From: JAIVJZ01 sp036386515
GTDB taxonomy: Bacteria; Acidobacteriota; Blastocatellia; Pyrinomonadales; Pyrinomonadaceae
Assembly (NCBI GenBank): GCA_036386515.1
Contig: DASVVO010000075.1
Span: forward strand, 25,317-89,316
Length of the DNA stretch: 64,000 nucleotides
Reading direction: 5' to 3'
This document shows positions 8,410-17,025 of the stretch, in pieces. The position numbers and the translations under genes were made by a program. How positions within the stretch are numbered: the stretch's first letter is position 1; each line of letters opens with the position of its first letter. The notes under the pieces were generated by a model. It saw only the letters and a program-made list of their open reading frames with translations. It was not told the origin of the DNA and ran no database searches.

Positions 8410-9297
8410 TTAATGTTTCGACACGACCGGAAATTCTATCGCGGGCATCACTTCGAGCAGGCCGAGCGAGGCCGTCTTCCCCGCGCTCGCATCGACGCTG
8501 AAGTCCTGCGTCTTGGTCTCTTTCGCGCCGATGGTGACCGACTGCGTCTTCTCCCCGTAACGCTCGTGCCAGGTGGCGACGGTGTAGGTGCCGGGGGGCA
8601 CGCCCTTGATCTCGAACGCGCCGTTCTCGCCGCTGACGGCGTACAAAGGGTGCTTCATCACGCCGATGTTGGCCTTCATCCAGGGATGCTGGTTGCACTT
8701 CACGGGCACGACCACCTCCGCGCGCGTGAAGGTTTGGACGATCGGAGCCGCGTTGGCGGGCTGCGACTGGTTCCATTCCTTGTTGCTCTTCGGCGACGGG
8801 TGGACGTTGTGCGCCGTCGGGTCGCTGTTCGTCACTTTCAGCTTCTGCCCCGCCATCATGCCGAGCACGTGCGGAATGTAGCGACAGCCTTTTTGATCGA
8901 GCGTCACCTCCGTGGCCGGAACTTCAAAGGTGAAGCCGCCGATGCTCTTGCCTTCCGTGGTCTTGCCGTCTTTGATATAGACGAGCACGTTCGCCAGTTT
9001 TCCGTCCTTGACGACCACGTCTTCGGTTTGCGGGTTCGGGTTGCTCTGCGCGCAGGCGGCGTCGGCGTCCATGCTGATCGGCTTGGGCGCGGGGGCTTCG
9101 CCCGTGAAGCTGATCGCGCCCGTGATGGAGCCTTCGTTGCCGCTCGACTTGTAGGGCGTGCCCGCCGTCTCGGTCGTCGCGCCGCCTTCCTCGGCCACAT
9201 CGTCATCGTCGTCGTCGCCGCCACAGGCGAGCATCAAAGAAAGCATCGCGGCGGCGAGCATTAAGACCAGAATCCTGCGGACTTGCTTGAATGGCAT
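8410..9297 (-). CDS. Cupredoxin-like lipoprotein with carboxypeptidase-regulatory-like domain
   Basis: 295 residues. The N-terminus is a lipoprotein signal with lipobox LMLAC (Cys25) followed by an acidic run. The central part resembles a blue-copper beta-sandwich: H163/H166 in TAHNVH and then C201, H204 and M207 in CNQHPWM give candidate His-Cys-His-Met copper ligands, although the Cys-x2-His-x2-Met spacing is tight. The C-terminal part (FEIKGVPPGTYTVATWHE) is the small beta domain often called carboxypeptidase-regulatory-like. AGGAGA precedes the chosen ATG; a longer in-frame extension is arginine-rich noise. Between the octahaem cytochrome and the oxidase genes, it may carry electrons or copper. 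Confidence 0.8.
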   Translation of the reverse strand: MPFKQVRRILVLMLAAAMLSLMLACGGDDDDDDVAEEGGATTETAGTPYKSSGNEGSITGAISFTGEAPAPKPISMDADAACAQSNPNPQTEDVVVKDGKLANVLVYIKDGKTTEGKSIGGFTFEVPATEVTLDQKGCRYIPHVLGMMAGQKLKVTNSDPTAHNVHPSPKSNKEWNQSQPANAAPIVQTFTRAEVVVPVKCNQHPWMKANIGVMKHPLYAVSGENGAFEIKGVPPGTYTVATWHERYGEKTQSVTIGAKETKTQDFSVDASAGKTASLGLLEVMPAIEFPVVSKH

Positions 9298-9334
9298 TAG
9301 TTTAAGTGTCTCCTGAAATTTAATTTCCCCGATT

Positions 9335-12300
9335 CTACCAAGAACGGCGCCCCGGCGGCGAATGCCACCCGCCGTACTGTCGCGCGAACACGATTGACTC
9401 GCGCCGCTCTTGCCGCTCGCGCGCCCGGCGCACGATGCTGCTCCGCCGCTTTCCCGCGCCCGTGCGCGCCGCCCGCGCCGCGCGCTGACGATACTTTCGC
9501 CGCCGCTCCGCCGCCGCCGCGGGTTTGGCAGCCCGCGCCGGGCGCGCATGATGCGTGCTCGATTGCGCGGCGGCATTCGTCGTCTCGCCGGTGGTGGTCG
9601 TGCCGCCCGTGGCCGAAGGCGAACCGGCGGCGAGCCGCGCCTGCTCGGCGGGCGTCAGTTGCAGCATGTAGCGGACGAGCAGGTCGGCGTGGTCGCCCTT
9701 GTATTCGTTGAAGCTCTCGGGCAGTTCGCCGTTGAAGACCCAACGCTCGCCGTCGCGCTTGAAGAGTTCGGACGGCATGGCCGTGCCGGGAATCACCTTC
9801 TGCGGGTCGAGCAGCCAGCGGAAAGTCCAGCCGGGTTTGAGTCTCTCGCCGGCCTGCAGGAAGTTCGGGGCGGAAGCGTTTTTGTCGTGCGCCGGATTTC
9901 CCGTCAAGTGACACTTCAAGCACGGCGCTTGTTGCGAGGTGAACAACTGCCGCGCGAGATTGCGTTCCTGATCCGTGAGCGGGCTGGTCGGCTCTTTGAT
10001 GAACGGCTCCTGCTGCGACGAGACCGCGAGGAAGAAACGCACGAGCGTGCGCAACTCGTTCGGCGAGAAATTGAACGTGGGCATGCGCGCTTTCAGATAG
10101 AGCCGCACGCCGTTTTTGTTCGCGCCCGGTTGCGGCGGCAAATCCCGGCTATCGTTGTTCGGGCGAGTCACGCCCTGCTCGTTCGCGCCCTGAGGCGCGG
10201 CCGCGCCTACAGCACCGCCGCCGCCCTCCTGCGACTGGTTGCCGGTCGCGTTGCCCTGCGGTTGAGCGGTCGTCCCGCCGCCGCTCGACTGGCCGCCCGA
10301 TTGGTTGCTGTTGCTGCGTCCGGCCATCCCGCTGTGCGCGCGGACGGTCGGGTCGTCGCTGCCGTTGCTGAGCGAAGGGTCGGTGAGGAAGCGCAGCAGC
10401 CAGTTGGGATCGACGCGCGCGCCTTCGGTCATGAGTGCGGGCGGCAATTGATCCTTGCCTTCGGGCGTCAGGTATTGCGGCAACTCTTGCAGCACGGATT
10501 TCTGCCCGACCTGCACGGAGTGGCAGCCCATGCAGTTGTATTTCTTGATGACCCACCAGCCGTCCTGTATATCCTTGCGGCGGTCGGTGGCCTCGTAGAA
10601 GTAGGAAGTTGGGACGTTTGCGCCTTCCACGCCGACGCTTCCCAGGAGGAACGTCGTCAGAGCATTTTTCCATTCGGGCGTGAGATACGGATCGGGCATG
10701 CGCAGGTGGTCGCGCGGCTCCTTCTCTTTGCCCTTGTCGTAGATGCCCGGCTCTTCGAGTTTGTGCTCGAAGAAGCCTTTGTGGTTGTACCACTTCGCGT
10801 CCTTGCCGTCTTTGGCCTCGTACTCTTTCTCCGTGAACGGGTTGATGCCCTTCTCCGCGTCGTGCGTGAGCAGGGCGAAGTCGAGACGTTCGATGGGCGT
10901 CGAGCCTTCGGCGGTCAACTCCTTGCCGATGCGCTGCTCGTCCTCGAAGCCCCTGATCTCGTGGCAGTTGGCGCAGCCGTATTGCTTGATGTAGTACGCG
11001 CCCTGATCCTTCAACTTCGGATCATCCATGAAGGAGGCGTCAGGCCACTGCGCGCCCTTGCCGAGCGAGAAGAGATAGGTGGCGATGTCGCGCGAGTCCT
11101 GTTCGGAGAGACGGAAGTTGGGCATCACCGTCATGTTCTGCACTTGCAGTTCCGCGCCGTCGTTCGGGCATTTCGAGTGGCCTTCGGTGTCGAAGCGGTA
11201 GGGCTTGTTGTTCTTCTCGTAATCGGCGCGCGTCAGGTCGCGTTTCTCCTTCGGACAGTAGGGCGCCCAACGCTCGCGCGGGTTGTAAATCCAACGCACG
11301 ATGTAATTGAAATCGGCCTTCTCGCCGACGCGCGTGAGGTTCGCGGCAAACGTGCCGCCGACTTGATTCTCCACGCCCTCGCCGATCGAGTGACAGGCCA
11401 TGCAGCCCTTCGTCTCGAACAACTCCTTGCCGTGCGTGGCGTCGCCCGGCTCCTGCTTCGGCGCTTGTCCCTCGAAACTCGACTGCCACAGGTAAGCCGC
11501 GATGGCCGCGCGCTCGTTGTCGGCGTTCTGTTTGAGATTCTTCGAGAGTTCGTGCTCGGGATTGAGATACCAGTACGTCGGCATCTTCGTGCCCGGACGG
11601 AATGCTTGCGGGTCTTTGAGCCACACCGGAATCCACTCCTTGCGCAGCTTCAAACGCACGTCTTTCAGATTCGGCCCGACCTTCTTCTGATCCTGCATCA
11701 GGTAACGCGCCTGCACGTTCAACTGCTCGATGCGCGCTTCAAGCTGGCTGTTCGTGACGCGCAGCGAGACGGCGCGGGCGAGTTTCCCTTGCGCCTCGGT
11801 TTCGTCCGCGACTGTGCCGGCCTCAACGTCCAACTGGCGCGCCTCGCGGTCGTTGGCGGCGAGTTGTTCCTCCAGTTGCTTGATGGTCTGGCGCGAATTG
11901 GCGAGTCCGTCCGTCTCGCGGTCGAACCCTTCGTAGCGGTGACAGCCGACGCAGCCGCGCTCCTGGAAGAGGTCTTTGCCCTTCGTCAAAACGTTCGCGC
12001 CTTGCAGCACGCGATCCTGCGCATGGCACTGCTGGCAGCCCGCTTCCATGTTCTCGCGCTGGTAGAGCGGGTGGAGCCAGAAACGGTGGCGGCCGTGGCC
12101 TTTGACGATGCTCGTCGTGGCGCGGCCGTTGCCGCCGTGGCAACTCGAACAGCCGAAGCGTTCGGGATTGTGAATCTGCAACAAGTCCTTGCTGGGGTGG
12201 CTGACGAAGGCGCGCGCGTTCCCGTCTAGTTTCTTGCCCGGCCGTTTGAAATTGACGGCCTTGAGTTCGAGCGGCTCGCGGATGCCGAGGTGGCACGTCT

Positions 12301-13108
12301 CGCAACGATCCACGATCTCGTCGCCTTTGACGTTGATCTGCCGGAGCGAGTAATCGAACTTGTTGTTGCGCTCGATCAACTTTTCGATCTGCTCCGCGCT
12401 GAGGCCGATCACGTTGTCTTTCAGATACGTGTCGCGCGTTCTTTTGAGTTCGTCGGCTTCTTTGGAGACTTCCGCGCGCTCCGTGAGCAGGATGGCTTTT
12501 CGATCTTTGAGGGTCAGATATTTCTGTTCGAGTTCGGTGTAGTTGAGTTTCTGCTCCTCGGTCTTATCGGAGTTGGGGTCAACCGGCATCCGAACTTCGA
12601 CCTTCTCGCGCTTATCCTCTTCGACCGCGGCGCGCAGGTCTTTCTTGTCCGATTCGTCGGCAGTCTCAATGTTGTAGTTGACGACGGTGATGCGGCCGCG
12701 CTTGTCTTGGAACGGATCGGTGACGGCGGCGAGTTGGCGGTCGATGAATTTGACCTCGTTGTCGATCTCCTTCTTGCGCGGCGCGGCGGCCTGCTCGGCC
12801 TCGCGCGCGGCGAGTTCGAGTTCCTGATACTCCGGCGACTGCTTCACGTCCTTCTCCGACTGCGTGCCCGTCCGCTTCAGCCGCTTGAGATGTCGGTTGT
12901 AGCGCGAGACGAATTCCTGCTGCATGTCCTTCCAGGGCCGCTGCCAGTAGGCTTCGTCGTACAAAGCCCAGGCGAGCGAGGCCATCAGCAGGAGCGCGCA
13001 CACCAGGAGGATGTTGCTCGTCGAACGGCTAATAATCGGGTCGCGCGCGGGCGGTTCCGGCTCTCGCCGCGCCAGCGCGTCCGCATCGTTCTTAGGGGTC
13101 TCAGCCAC
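9335..13108 (-). CDS. Membrane-anchored octahaem cytochrome c of the bc complex
   Basis: 1257 residues from the GTG at 13108, which has GGAGGGAGA nine bases upstream; a TTG at 13138 overlapping the previous stop is the alternative. One membrane anchor near residues 30-55 is followed by a charged, coiled-coil-like stretch to about residue 260. Eight CXXCH haem sites follow (CETCH, CSSCH, CQQCH, CVGCH, CMACH, CANCH, CMGCH, CLKCH) near residues 269, 320, 358, 386, 569, 712, 859 and 1063. A Gly/Ser/Gln-rich linker sits before the last haem, and the final 70 residues are strongly basic. It follows the two cytochrome b genes, so it probably replaces cytochrome c1 and also passes electrons to the oxidase. 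Confidence 0.9.
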   Translation of the reverse strand: MAETPKNDADALARREPEPPARDPIISRSTSNILLVCALLLMASLAWALYDEAYWQRPWKDMQQEFVSRYNRHLKRLKRTGTQSEKDVKQSPEYQELELAAREAEQAAAPRKKEIDNEVKFIDRQLAAVTDPFQDKRGRITVVNYNIETADESDKKDLRAAVEEDKREKVEVRMPVDPNSDKTEEQKLNYTELEQKYLTLKDRKAILLTERAEVSKEADELKRTRDTYLKDNVIGLSAEQIEKLIERNNKFDYSLRQINVKGDEIVDRCETCHLGIREPLELKAVNFKRPGKKLDGNARAFVSHPSKDLLQIHNPERFGCSSCHGGNGRATTSIVKGHGRHRFWLHPLYQRENMEAGCQQCHAQDRVLQGANVLTKGKDLFQERGCVGCHRYEGFDRETDGLANSRQTIKQLEEQLAANDREARQLDVEAGTVADETEAQGKLARAVSLRVTNSQLEARIEQLNVQARYLMQDQKKVGPNLKDVRLKLRKEWIPVWLKDPQAFRPGTKMPTYWYLNPEHELSKNLKQNADNERAAIAAYLWQSSFEGQAPKQEPGDATHGKELFETKGCMACHSIGEGVENQVGGTFAANLTRVGEKADFNYIVRWIYNPRERWAPYCPKEKRDLTRADYEKNNKPYRFDTEGHSKCPNDGAELQVQNMTVMPNFRLSEQDSRDIATYLFSLGKGAQWPDASFMDDPKLKDQGAYYIKQYGCANCHEIRGFEDEQRIGKELTAEGSTPIERLDFALLTHDAEKGINPFTEKEYEAKDGKDAKWYNHKGFFEHKLEEPGIYDKGKEKEPRDHLRMPDPYLTPEWKNALTTFLLGSVGVEGANVPTSYFYEATDRRKDIQDGWWVIKKYNCMGCHSVQVGQKSVLQELPQYLTPEGKDQLPPALMTEGARVDPNWLLRFLTDPSLSNGSDDPTVRAHSGMAGRSNSNQSGGQSSGGGTTAQPQGNATGNQSQEGGGGAVGAAAPQGANEQGVTRPNNDSRDLPPQPGANKNGVRLYLKARMPTFNFSPNELRTLVRFFLAVSSQQEPFIKEPTSPLTDQERNLARQLFTSQQAPCLKCHLTGNPAHDKNASAPNFLQAGERLKPGWTFRWLLDPQKVIPGTAMPSELFKRDGERWVFNGELPESFNEYKGDHADLLVRYMLQLTPAEQARLAAGSPSATGGTTTTGETTNAAAQSSTHHARPARAAKPAAAAERRRKYRQRAARAARTGAGKRRSSIVRRARERQERRESIVFARQYGGWHSPPGRRSW

Positions 13109-13134
13109 CTTCGTCTCCCTCCAGGGCTTCGGGT

Positions 13135-14070
13135 TCAAACATTAAACCAGGGCGTTACCCATACGTACTTAATCGTGAAAGCCAGTCGCAGCAGAATTTT
13201 GACCGGCAGCGCGATCAACACCGAGATGGCGAAAAATTGAAACGTCAGGTATTGCAGCAGGCTCGTGCGCGCCAGCAGTTTTCGTTCAAACTCGTTGCGG
13301 GTCATCAGCCAATGCAGGAACAGCCCGGCGAGAAAGTAGAAGAGGCCGACGACGAGCGCGCCGAAGATGATCTTGACGGGCATGCTCGTGATGCCGAAGA
13401 TGTCGTGCAAATCGCGGTTCTTGTCGAACACGACGGCGTTGTGATCCCACGTCTGACCCGGCCAGAACCAGACCCAGCCGGGGCCGCGGATAAAGGTGCC
13501 GATCACGATCAGGATGATCCAGGTGAACCAGCCGATGCCGAACATGCCGAGCGCGAACTTGCGCTGGCGGATCGTGTAATAGCCGTTGCCGAGCGGGTTC
13601 GAGTCAACGTATGGAAAGACCATCAGCCCGATCATCATGATCGAGGGCATCACGACGCCCGCGATCCACGGGTCGAAATAGACGAGCATCTCCTGCAAGC
13701 CGAGGAAATACCACGGTGCTTTCGAGGGGTTCATCGTCAGGTTCGGGTTGGCGGGTTCTTCGAGCGGCGCGTCGAGCGTGATCGACCAGACGACGAGGAT
13801 GACCGTCACGATCACGGCGGCGAGAAACTCCACGCGCACGAGAAACGGCCAGACGTGCAACTCGCGCGCCCAACCCGGACGCCACGGCAATGTTTTGCGG
13901 TGGTGCGTCTTGGCCTTCGCCGCGTCGCCTTCGAGTTCGACGATCAATTTGTCGTTCTCGCGCGCCTGCTTCAACCCGTACCACGTGAAGAACGGGACGA
14001 GGAACAACATCGCCACAATCGGCACGTTGTCCGGCGCGGAAGTGATGATCCAGAGTTGATGCCAGTCCAT
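13135..14070 (-). CDS. Cytochrome b C-terminal subunit (subunit IV/petD-like), menaquinol type
   Basis: 311 residues. After an N-terminal helix (VAMLFLVPFFTWYG) and a basic loop, the sequence has the subunit IV core with KAPWYFLGLQEMLVYFDPW, the menaquinol-oxidase form of the PEWY quinol-site motif, and DSNPLGNGYYTIRQRK between the next helices. It adds two or three extra C-terminal helices. Its stop overlaps a possible TTG start of the octahaem cytochrome. TTGAGG lies 5 bases before the ATG, just downstream of the 14.1-kb hairpin. Confidence 0.88.
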   Translation of the reverse strand: MDWHQLWIITSAPDNVPIVAMLFLVPFFTWYGLKQARENDKLIVELEGDAAKAKTHHRKTLPWRPGWARELHVWPFLVRVEFLAAVIVTVILVVWSITLDAPLEEPANPNLTMNPSKAPWYFLGLQEMLVYFDPWIAGVVMPSIMMIGLMVFPYVDSNPLGNGYYTIRQRKFALGMFGIGWFTWIILIVIGTFIRGPGWVWFWPGQTWDHNAVVFDKNRDLHDIFGITSMPVKIIFGALVVGLFYFLAGLFLHWLMTRNEFERKLLARTSLLQYLTFQFFAISVLIALPVKILLRLAFTIKYVWVTPWFNV

Positions 14071-14080
14071 AATAACCTCA

Positions 14081-14161
14081 AGGGATGAGGGATGAGGGAT
14101 GAGGGATGAATCAGAATGAGGATGATTTTAATTCATCCCTCATCCCTCATCCCTCATCCCT
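14081..14161. repeat. Inverted heptamer hairpin, unit GGGATGA
   Basis: Four perfect head-to-tail copies of GGGATGA (14082-14109) face four perfect copies of TCATCCC (14133-14160) across a 21-base loop, giving a perfect stem of about 30 bp. It fills the gap between the two cytochrome b genes; the TAG stop of the b6-like gene is formed at its outer edge. In the transcript the purine-rich arm comes first. Confidence 0.92.
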
Positions 14162-15215
14162 ACTTTTTCGTAGCTTTCATTTCCGGTTCGAGCATCACGG
14201 GCGCGGGGCCGGAGATGCCGCCGTCTTTGCGTATGCGCCAGAAGTGGACGGCCATAAAGAGCGAGGCGACGATGGGAATGCCGATGCAGTGCCAGATGTA
14301 GGAACGCAGGAGCGCGTTCGCGTCCACGATGGAGCCGCCGAGCAGGCCGAAGCGCACGTCGTTGTAGGGCGTCATGCCGAGTTGCGGGCCGAAGGGGCCT
14401 TCGCTGCCGAACATGGGCGTGGCGCGCGCCATGTTCGTGCCCACCGTCACCGCCCAGAAGCCGAGTTGATCGTCGGGCAGGAGATAGCCCGTGAACGAGA
14501 GCAGGAGCGTCAACACCAGGAGCACGACGCCGACGCACCAGTTGAACTCGCGCGGCCGCTTGTAAGAACCCGTCAGGACGACGCGGAACATGTGCAGCCA
14601 GGTGGTGATGACCATCAGGTGCGCCGCCCAGCGGTGCATGTTGCGCAGGAGTTTGCCGAAGGGCACGTCGTGTTCGAGGTAGAGAATGTCGCGAAACGCC
14701 TGCACCTTCGTCGGGTGGTAGTAGAACATCAACAGGACGCCGGTGAAGGTGAGGACGATGAAGAGGTAAAACGTGATGCCGCCCATGCCCCAGGTGAAAC
14801 CGTAGCGCACGGCGTCGCGGTTGATCTTCGCGGGATGAAGGTGGAGAAAGACGTTTGAGAGAATCGCCAAGCTGCGATTGCGCGGGTCGCTGCGGTCGTG
14901 CGAGACGCGGAAGATCGACTTCCAGAGTTGCGTCTGCTGCGGGTCTTTGTAAGTCTCGGCCTCTTTGACCGCGCGGTCTTTGAGGGCGAGTCCCTGCATT
15001 CTGGTTTTACTGATGAAGCCGACCGTGGGCGCGTCGCCGCCGCTCTCGGTCGTCGTCTCGCCCGCCACGGCCTTCCGGCTTCCGGCGGGCACGCCCGACG
15101 CGGCTCGCAAGAGCGACTTGATGTCGTCCGGCTCGTTCACGCCGTCGGGCTTCTGCGCCGCGCCGTTCCCCGCCTTCGGCTGACCTTCCTGCTCGTCAGG
15201 ACGTTCGGAATCCAT
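14160..15215 (-). CDS. Cytochrome b6-like subunit of a menaquinol:cytochrome c oxidoreductase
   Basis: 351 residues. A hydrophilic N-terminal extension of about 120 residues precedes four membrane helices. The bis-histidine pairs for haems bL and bH are H194/H208 (MHRW...LHMF, 13 between) and H309/H324 (WHCIG...VHFW, 14 between, the b6 spacing). The position that carries the covalent-haem cysteine in b6 and Bacillus QcrB is glycine here (WGMGGIT). I chose the ATG at 15215 because AGGAG lies 8 bases before it; an ATG two codons earlier is only 2 bases from that site. Quinol-oxidising core of the complex in the inner membrane. Confidence 0.92.
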   Translation of the reverse strand: MDSERPDEQEGQPKAGNGAAQKPDGVNEPDDIKSLLRAASGVPAGSRKAVAGETTTESGGDAPTVGFISKTRMQGLALKDRAVKEAETYKDPQQTQLWKSIFRVSHDRSDPRNRSLAILSNVFLHLHPAKINRDAVRYGFTWGMGGITFYLFIVLTFTGVLLMFYYHPTKVQAFRDILYLEHDVPFGKLLRNMHRWAAHLMVITTWLHMFRVVLTGSYKRPREFNWCVGVVLLVLTLLLSFTGYLLPDDQLGFWAVTVGTNMARATPMFGSEGPFGPQLGMTPYNDVRFGLLGGSIVDANALLRSYIWHCIGIPIVASLFMAVHFWRIRKDGGISGPAPVMLEPEMKATKK

Positions 15216-15342
15216 CTCCATCTCTCCTGTCTTCGGACGCCGACGCGAATCCGCCCGGCACATAAACTGCGGCTGTCGAAATCGCCGGGAGACCGTTTGA
15301 CTCGAACCTCGATGCGACCGCCGGTCGTGACTGTATGAGTAA

Positions 15343-15383
15343 CCTGCTTGAAGAGAAACCTGCTTGAAGAGAAACCCGCTTGA
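15343..15383. repeat. 16-bp tandem direct repeat, two and a half copies
   Basis: CCTGCTTGAAGAGAAA occurs twice back to back (15343-15374) followed by a partial third copy, CCCGCTTGA, in the gap between the Rieske and cytochrome b6 genes. No gene is visible there. Confidence 0.85.
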
Positions 15384-15410
15384 TGTTCGGAGAAAACTGC
15401 CGGCGGAAAC

Positions 15411-16469
15411 TTACATGGGGATGTAAGCGCCGGGGTCTTCAAATTTATTTTCGCCGCCTTTCGGCCAATCGTAGAGGCGGCCTTTGTTGACGACGATCTG
15501 GCCTTCCGCGTCGAGTTCGATGTGAGCGCGATCCATCGGGCGCGGGGCGGGGCCTTCGAAGTTGATGCCCTCGCTATCGTAGCCGCTGCCGTGGCAGGGG
15601 CATTTGAACTTGTTCTCGCTGGCCTTCCAGTCGGGCGTGCAGCCGAGGTGCGTGCAGACCGCGTTGATGACGAACAGGCGGTCGGAAGTTTTGACCACCC
15701 AGACGCGGTATAACTGCTGATACTTCGTATCGACGCCGATGCCGTAATCGCCGGGGAAGCCCACGCGGAAGATGCTCGACGGCTCGAAGATCGTGCGCGG
15801 CAGGAAGAAGCGCAGCACCCCGAGCGTCACCGTGCCGACGATGCCGACGAGGCTCGCCCAGACGATGCGGCGGCGCATCTTGTTGATGGGCGGGTCGGGG
15901 ATGGTGTCCACGACGGTCGGGTGCTGTTTGGCGGCGACGGGCTGCGGAATACCTTTGGCGACGCTCGCGGTCGGGGTCGAAGTCGTTTTGGCCGCGCCCG
16001 GCGCGACGCGCGCGGCGGGCGGCGTGCCGCCCGGCACTTCATTAGTCAGCGTGGGCGGTGCGGCGGCGGCGGACAGCGGCGCGGCGGCGGGTGCGCCCCC
16101 GGCGACGGCAGCGTCGCCCTTCGCAGCGGCCATCTTCGCGGCGGCTTTGGCTTTGGCCTCGGCAATGATGCGCGCGCGTTTCTCTTCGGGCGTCTCGCCG
16201 GCGGGCGCGTCGCCGCTCGCGGGCGGCGGCGCGGATGATGTCGGCGCGGACGGCGGCGGAGGCGTGGCGGGGGTTTCAACCTGAGGGGCGGCGTTGCCCT
16301 TGGCGGCCATGCGGGCGGCGGCCTTCGCTTTGATTTCGGCCATCTGCCGCGCGCGCTTCTCCTCGGCCGTCTCGCCGGAGGGCGCGGGCGTCGCCGCCTG
16401 TGAGTTGTCGGCCGACGGTGCGCCTTCCGCACTCTCGACCGGCCGGTCAGGGTTGTTTTCGCTGTCCAA
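15411..16469 (-). CDS. Rieske iron-sulfur protein with long duplicated N-terminal extension
   Basis: 352 residues. The C-terminal domain has both cluster-binding boxes, C272-T-H274-L-G-C277 and C290-P-C292-H293-G-S-G-Y, with the single membrane anchor before it (RRIVWASLVGIVGTVTLGVL). The first 190 residues are Ala/Pro-rich and carry two similar blocks, GET(A/P)EEKRAR followed by an Ala/Lys helix. The start is a TTG at 16469 with GGAGG six bases upstream; upstream ATG codons give an unlikely leader. First gene of the bc-oxidase operon; it takes electrons from menaquinol and passes them to the multihaem cytochrome. Confidence 0.93.
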   Translation of the reverse strand: MDSENNPDRPVESAEGAPSADNSQAATPAPSGETAEEKRARQMAEIKAKAAARMAAKGNAAPQVETPATPPPPSAPTSSAPPPASGDAPAGETPEEKRARIIAEAKAKAAAKMAAAKGDAAVAGGAPAAAPLSAAAAPPTLTNEVPGGTPPAARVAPGAAKTTSTPTASVAKGIPQPVAAKQHPTVVDTIPDPPINKMRRRIVWASLVGIVGTVTLGVLRFFLPRTIFEPSSIFRVGFPGDYGIGVDTKYQQLYRVWVVKTSDRLFVINAVCTHLGCTPDWKASENKFKCPCHGSGYDSEGINFEGPAPRPMDRAHIELDAEGQIVVNKGRLYDWPKGGENKFEDPGAYIPM

Positions 16470-16681
16470 ACGCAACCTCCGTGTTAGGAAATGTGAGGCG
16501 AGCGCGCTCACACGTTCAGGAGACAGACAAACCCCTTGATAGGCCACACGCGAGAGAGTTGGTAGGACTCTCCGCAAAAGAGGAGGAACCTCTCTGCGTC
16601 AGGTATTCGAGATGCTATGCGTTACTTAGAAGAGCTACCGAGCCAATGAAATTATAGTAAACAGCTCCGGCGTGTCCGCAT

Positions 16682-16710
16682 TTTATACTCTTTTCACAAC
16701 CGTGTGGCAA
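16682..16710 (-). promoter_or_regulatory. Probable sigma-70 promoter of the bc-oxidase operon
   Basis: Read on the minus strand: TTGCCA, 17 bases, TATAAA. It lies about 210 bases upstream of the Rieske TTG start in an otherwise empty 290-base gap, implying a long leader. A second TATAAT-like box occurs near 16650 without a good partner. Confidence 0.6.
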
Positions 16711-16758
16711 GATGTATTTTTTCGTCGCGTCGCCCTCCGACCGGCAAGCGCGCACGCT

Positions 16759-16971
16759 TCAGTAAGGCTTCGATGTGTAAGCTAAATATAGAAACCAGCC
16801 GCTCCCGGCCAAGAGAAAAGTCCCGATGAGCAGGTGCCAGTATTGAATGGACGCGGGCGAGATGATCAGCAGACCAAAGAGGAAGATGAACATTGAGAGA
16901 CCTCCCAGGATACCCAGCACGGCGGCGATGAACATCAAGCAGCCCTTATAGAAGGAGTCCATCGAGTACAT
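16759..16971 (-). CDS. Small hypothetical membrane protein
   Basis: 70 residues, two predicted membrane helices (about 9-36 and 44-66) with little hydrophilic sequence; ends in TSKPY. I do not recognise the family. It is divergent from the glutaredoxin-like gene at 17026 and lies upstream of the Rieske promoter, so it could be transcribed separately. Base composition is lower in GC than its neighbours. No strong ribosome-binding site; an ATG three codons later is possible. Confidence 0.5.
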   Translation of the reverse strand: MYSMDSFYKGCLMFIAAVLGILGGLSMFIFLFGLLIISPASIQYWHLLIGTFLLAGSGWFLYLAYTSKPY

Positions 16972-17025
16972 TTATTCCAGCCGCCTCCAATTTTCGGACG
17001 AAGCGTTTGAGGAGATTTCCCGACT

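Noticed and set aside
9410..12229. 939-codon open frame opposite the octahaem cytochrome
   Set aside because: Repetitive Arg/Val/Leu composition, no domain, and the other strand carries eight haem motifs.
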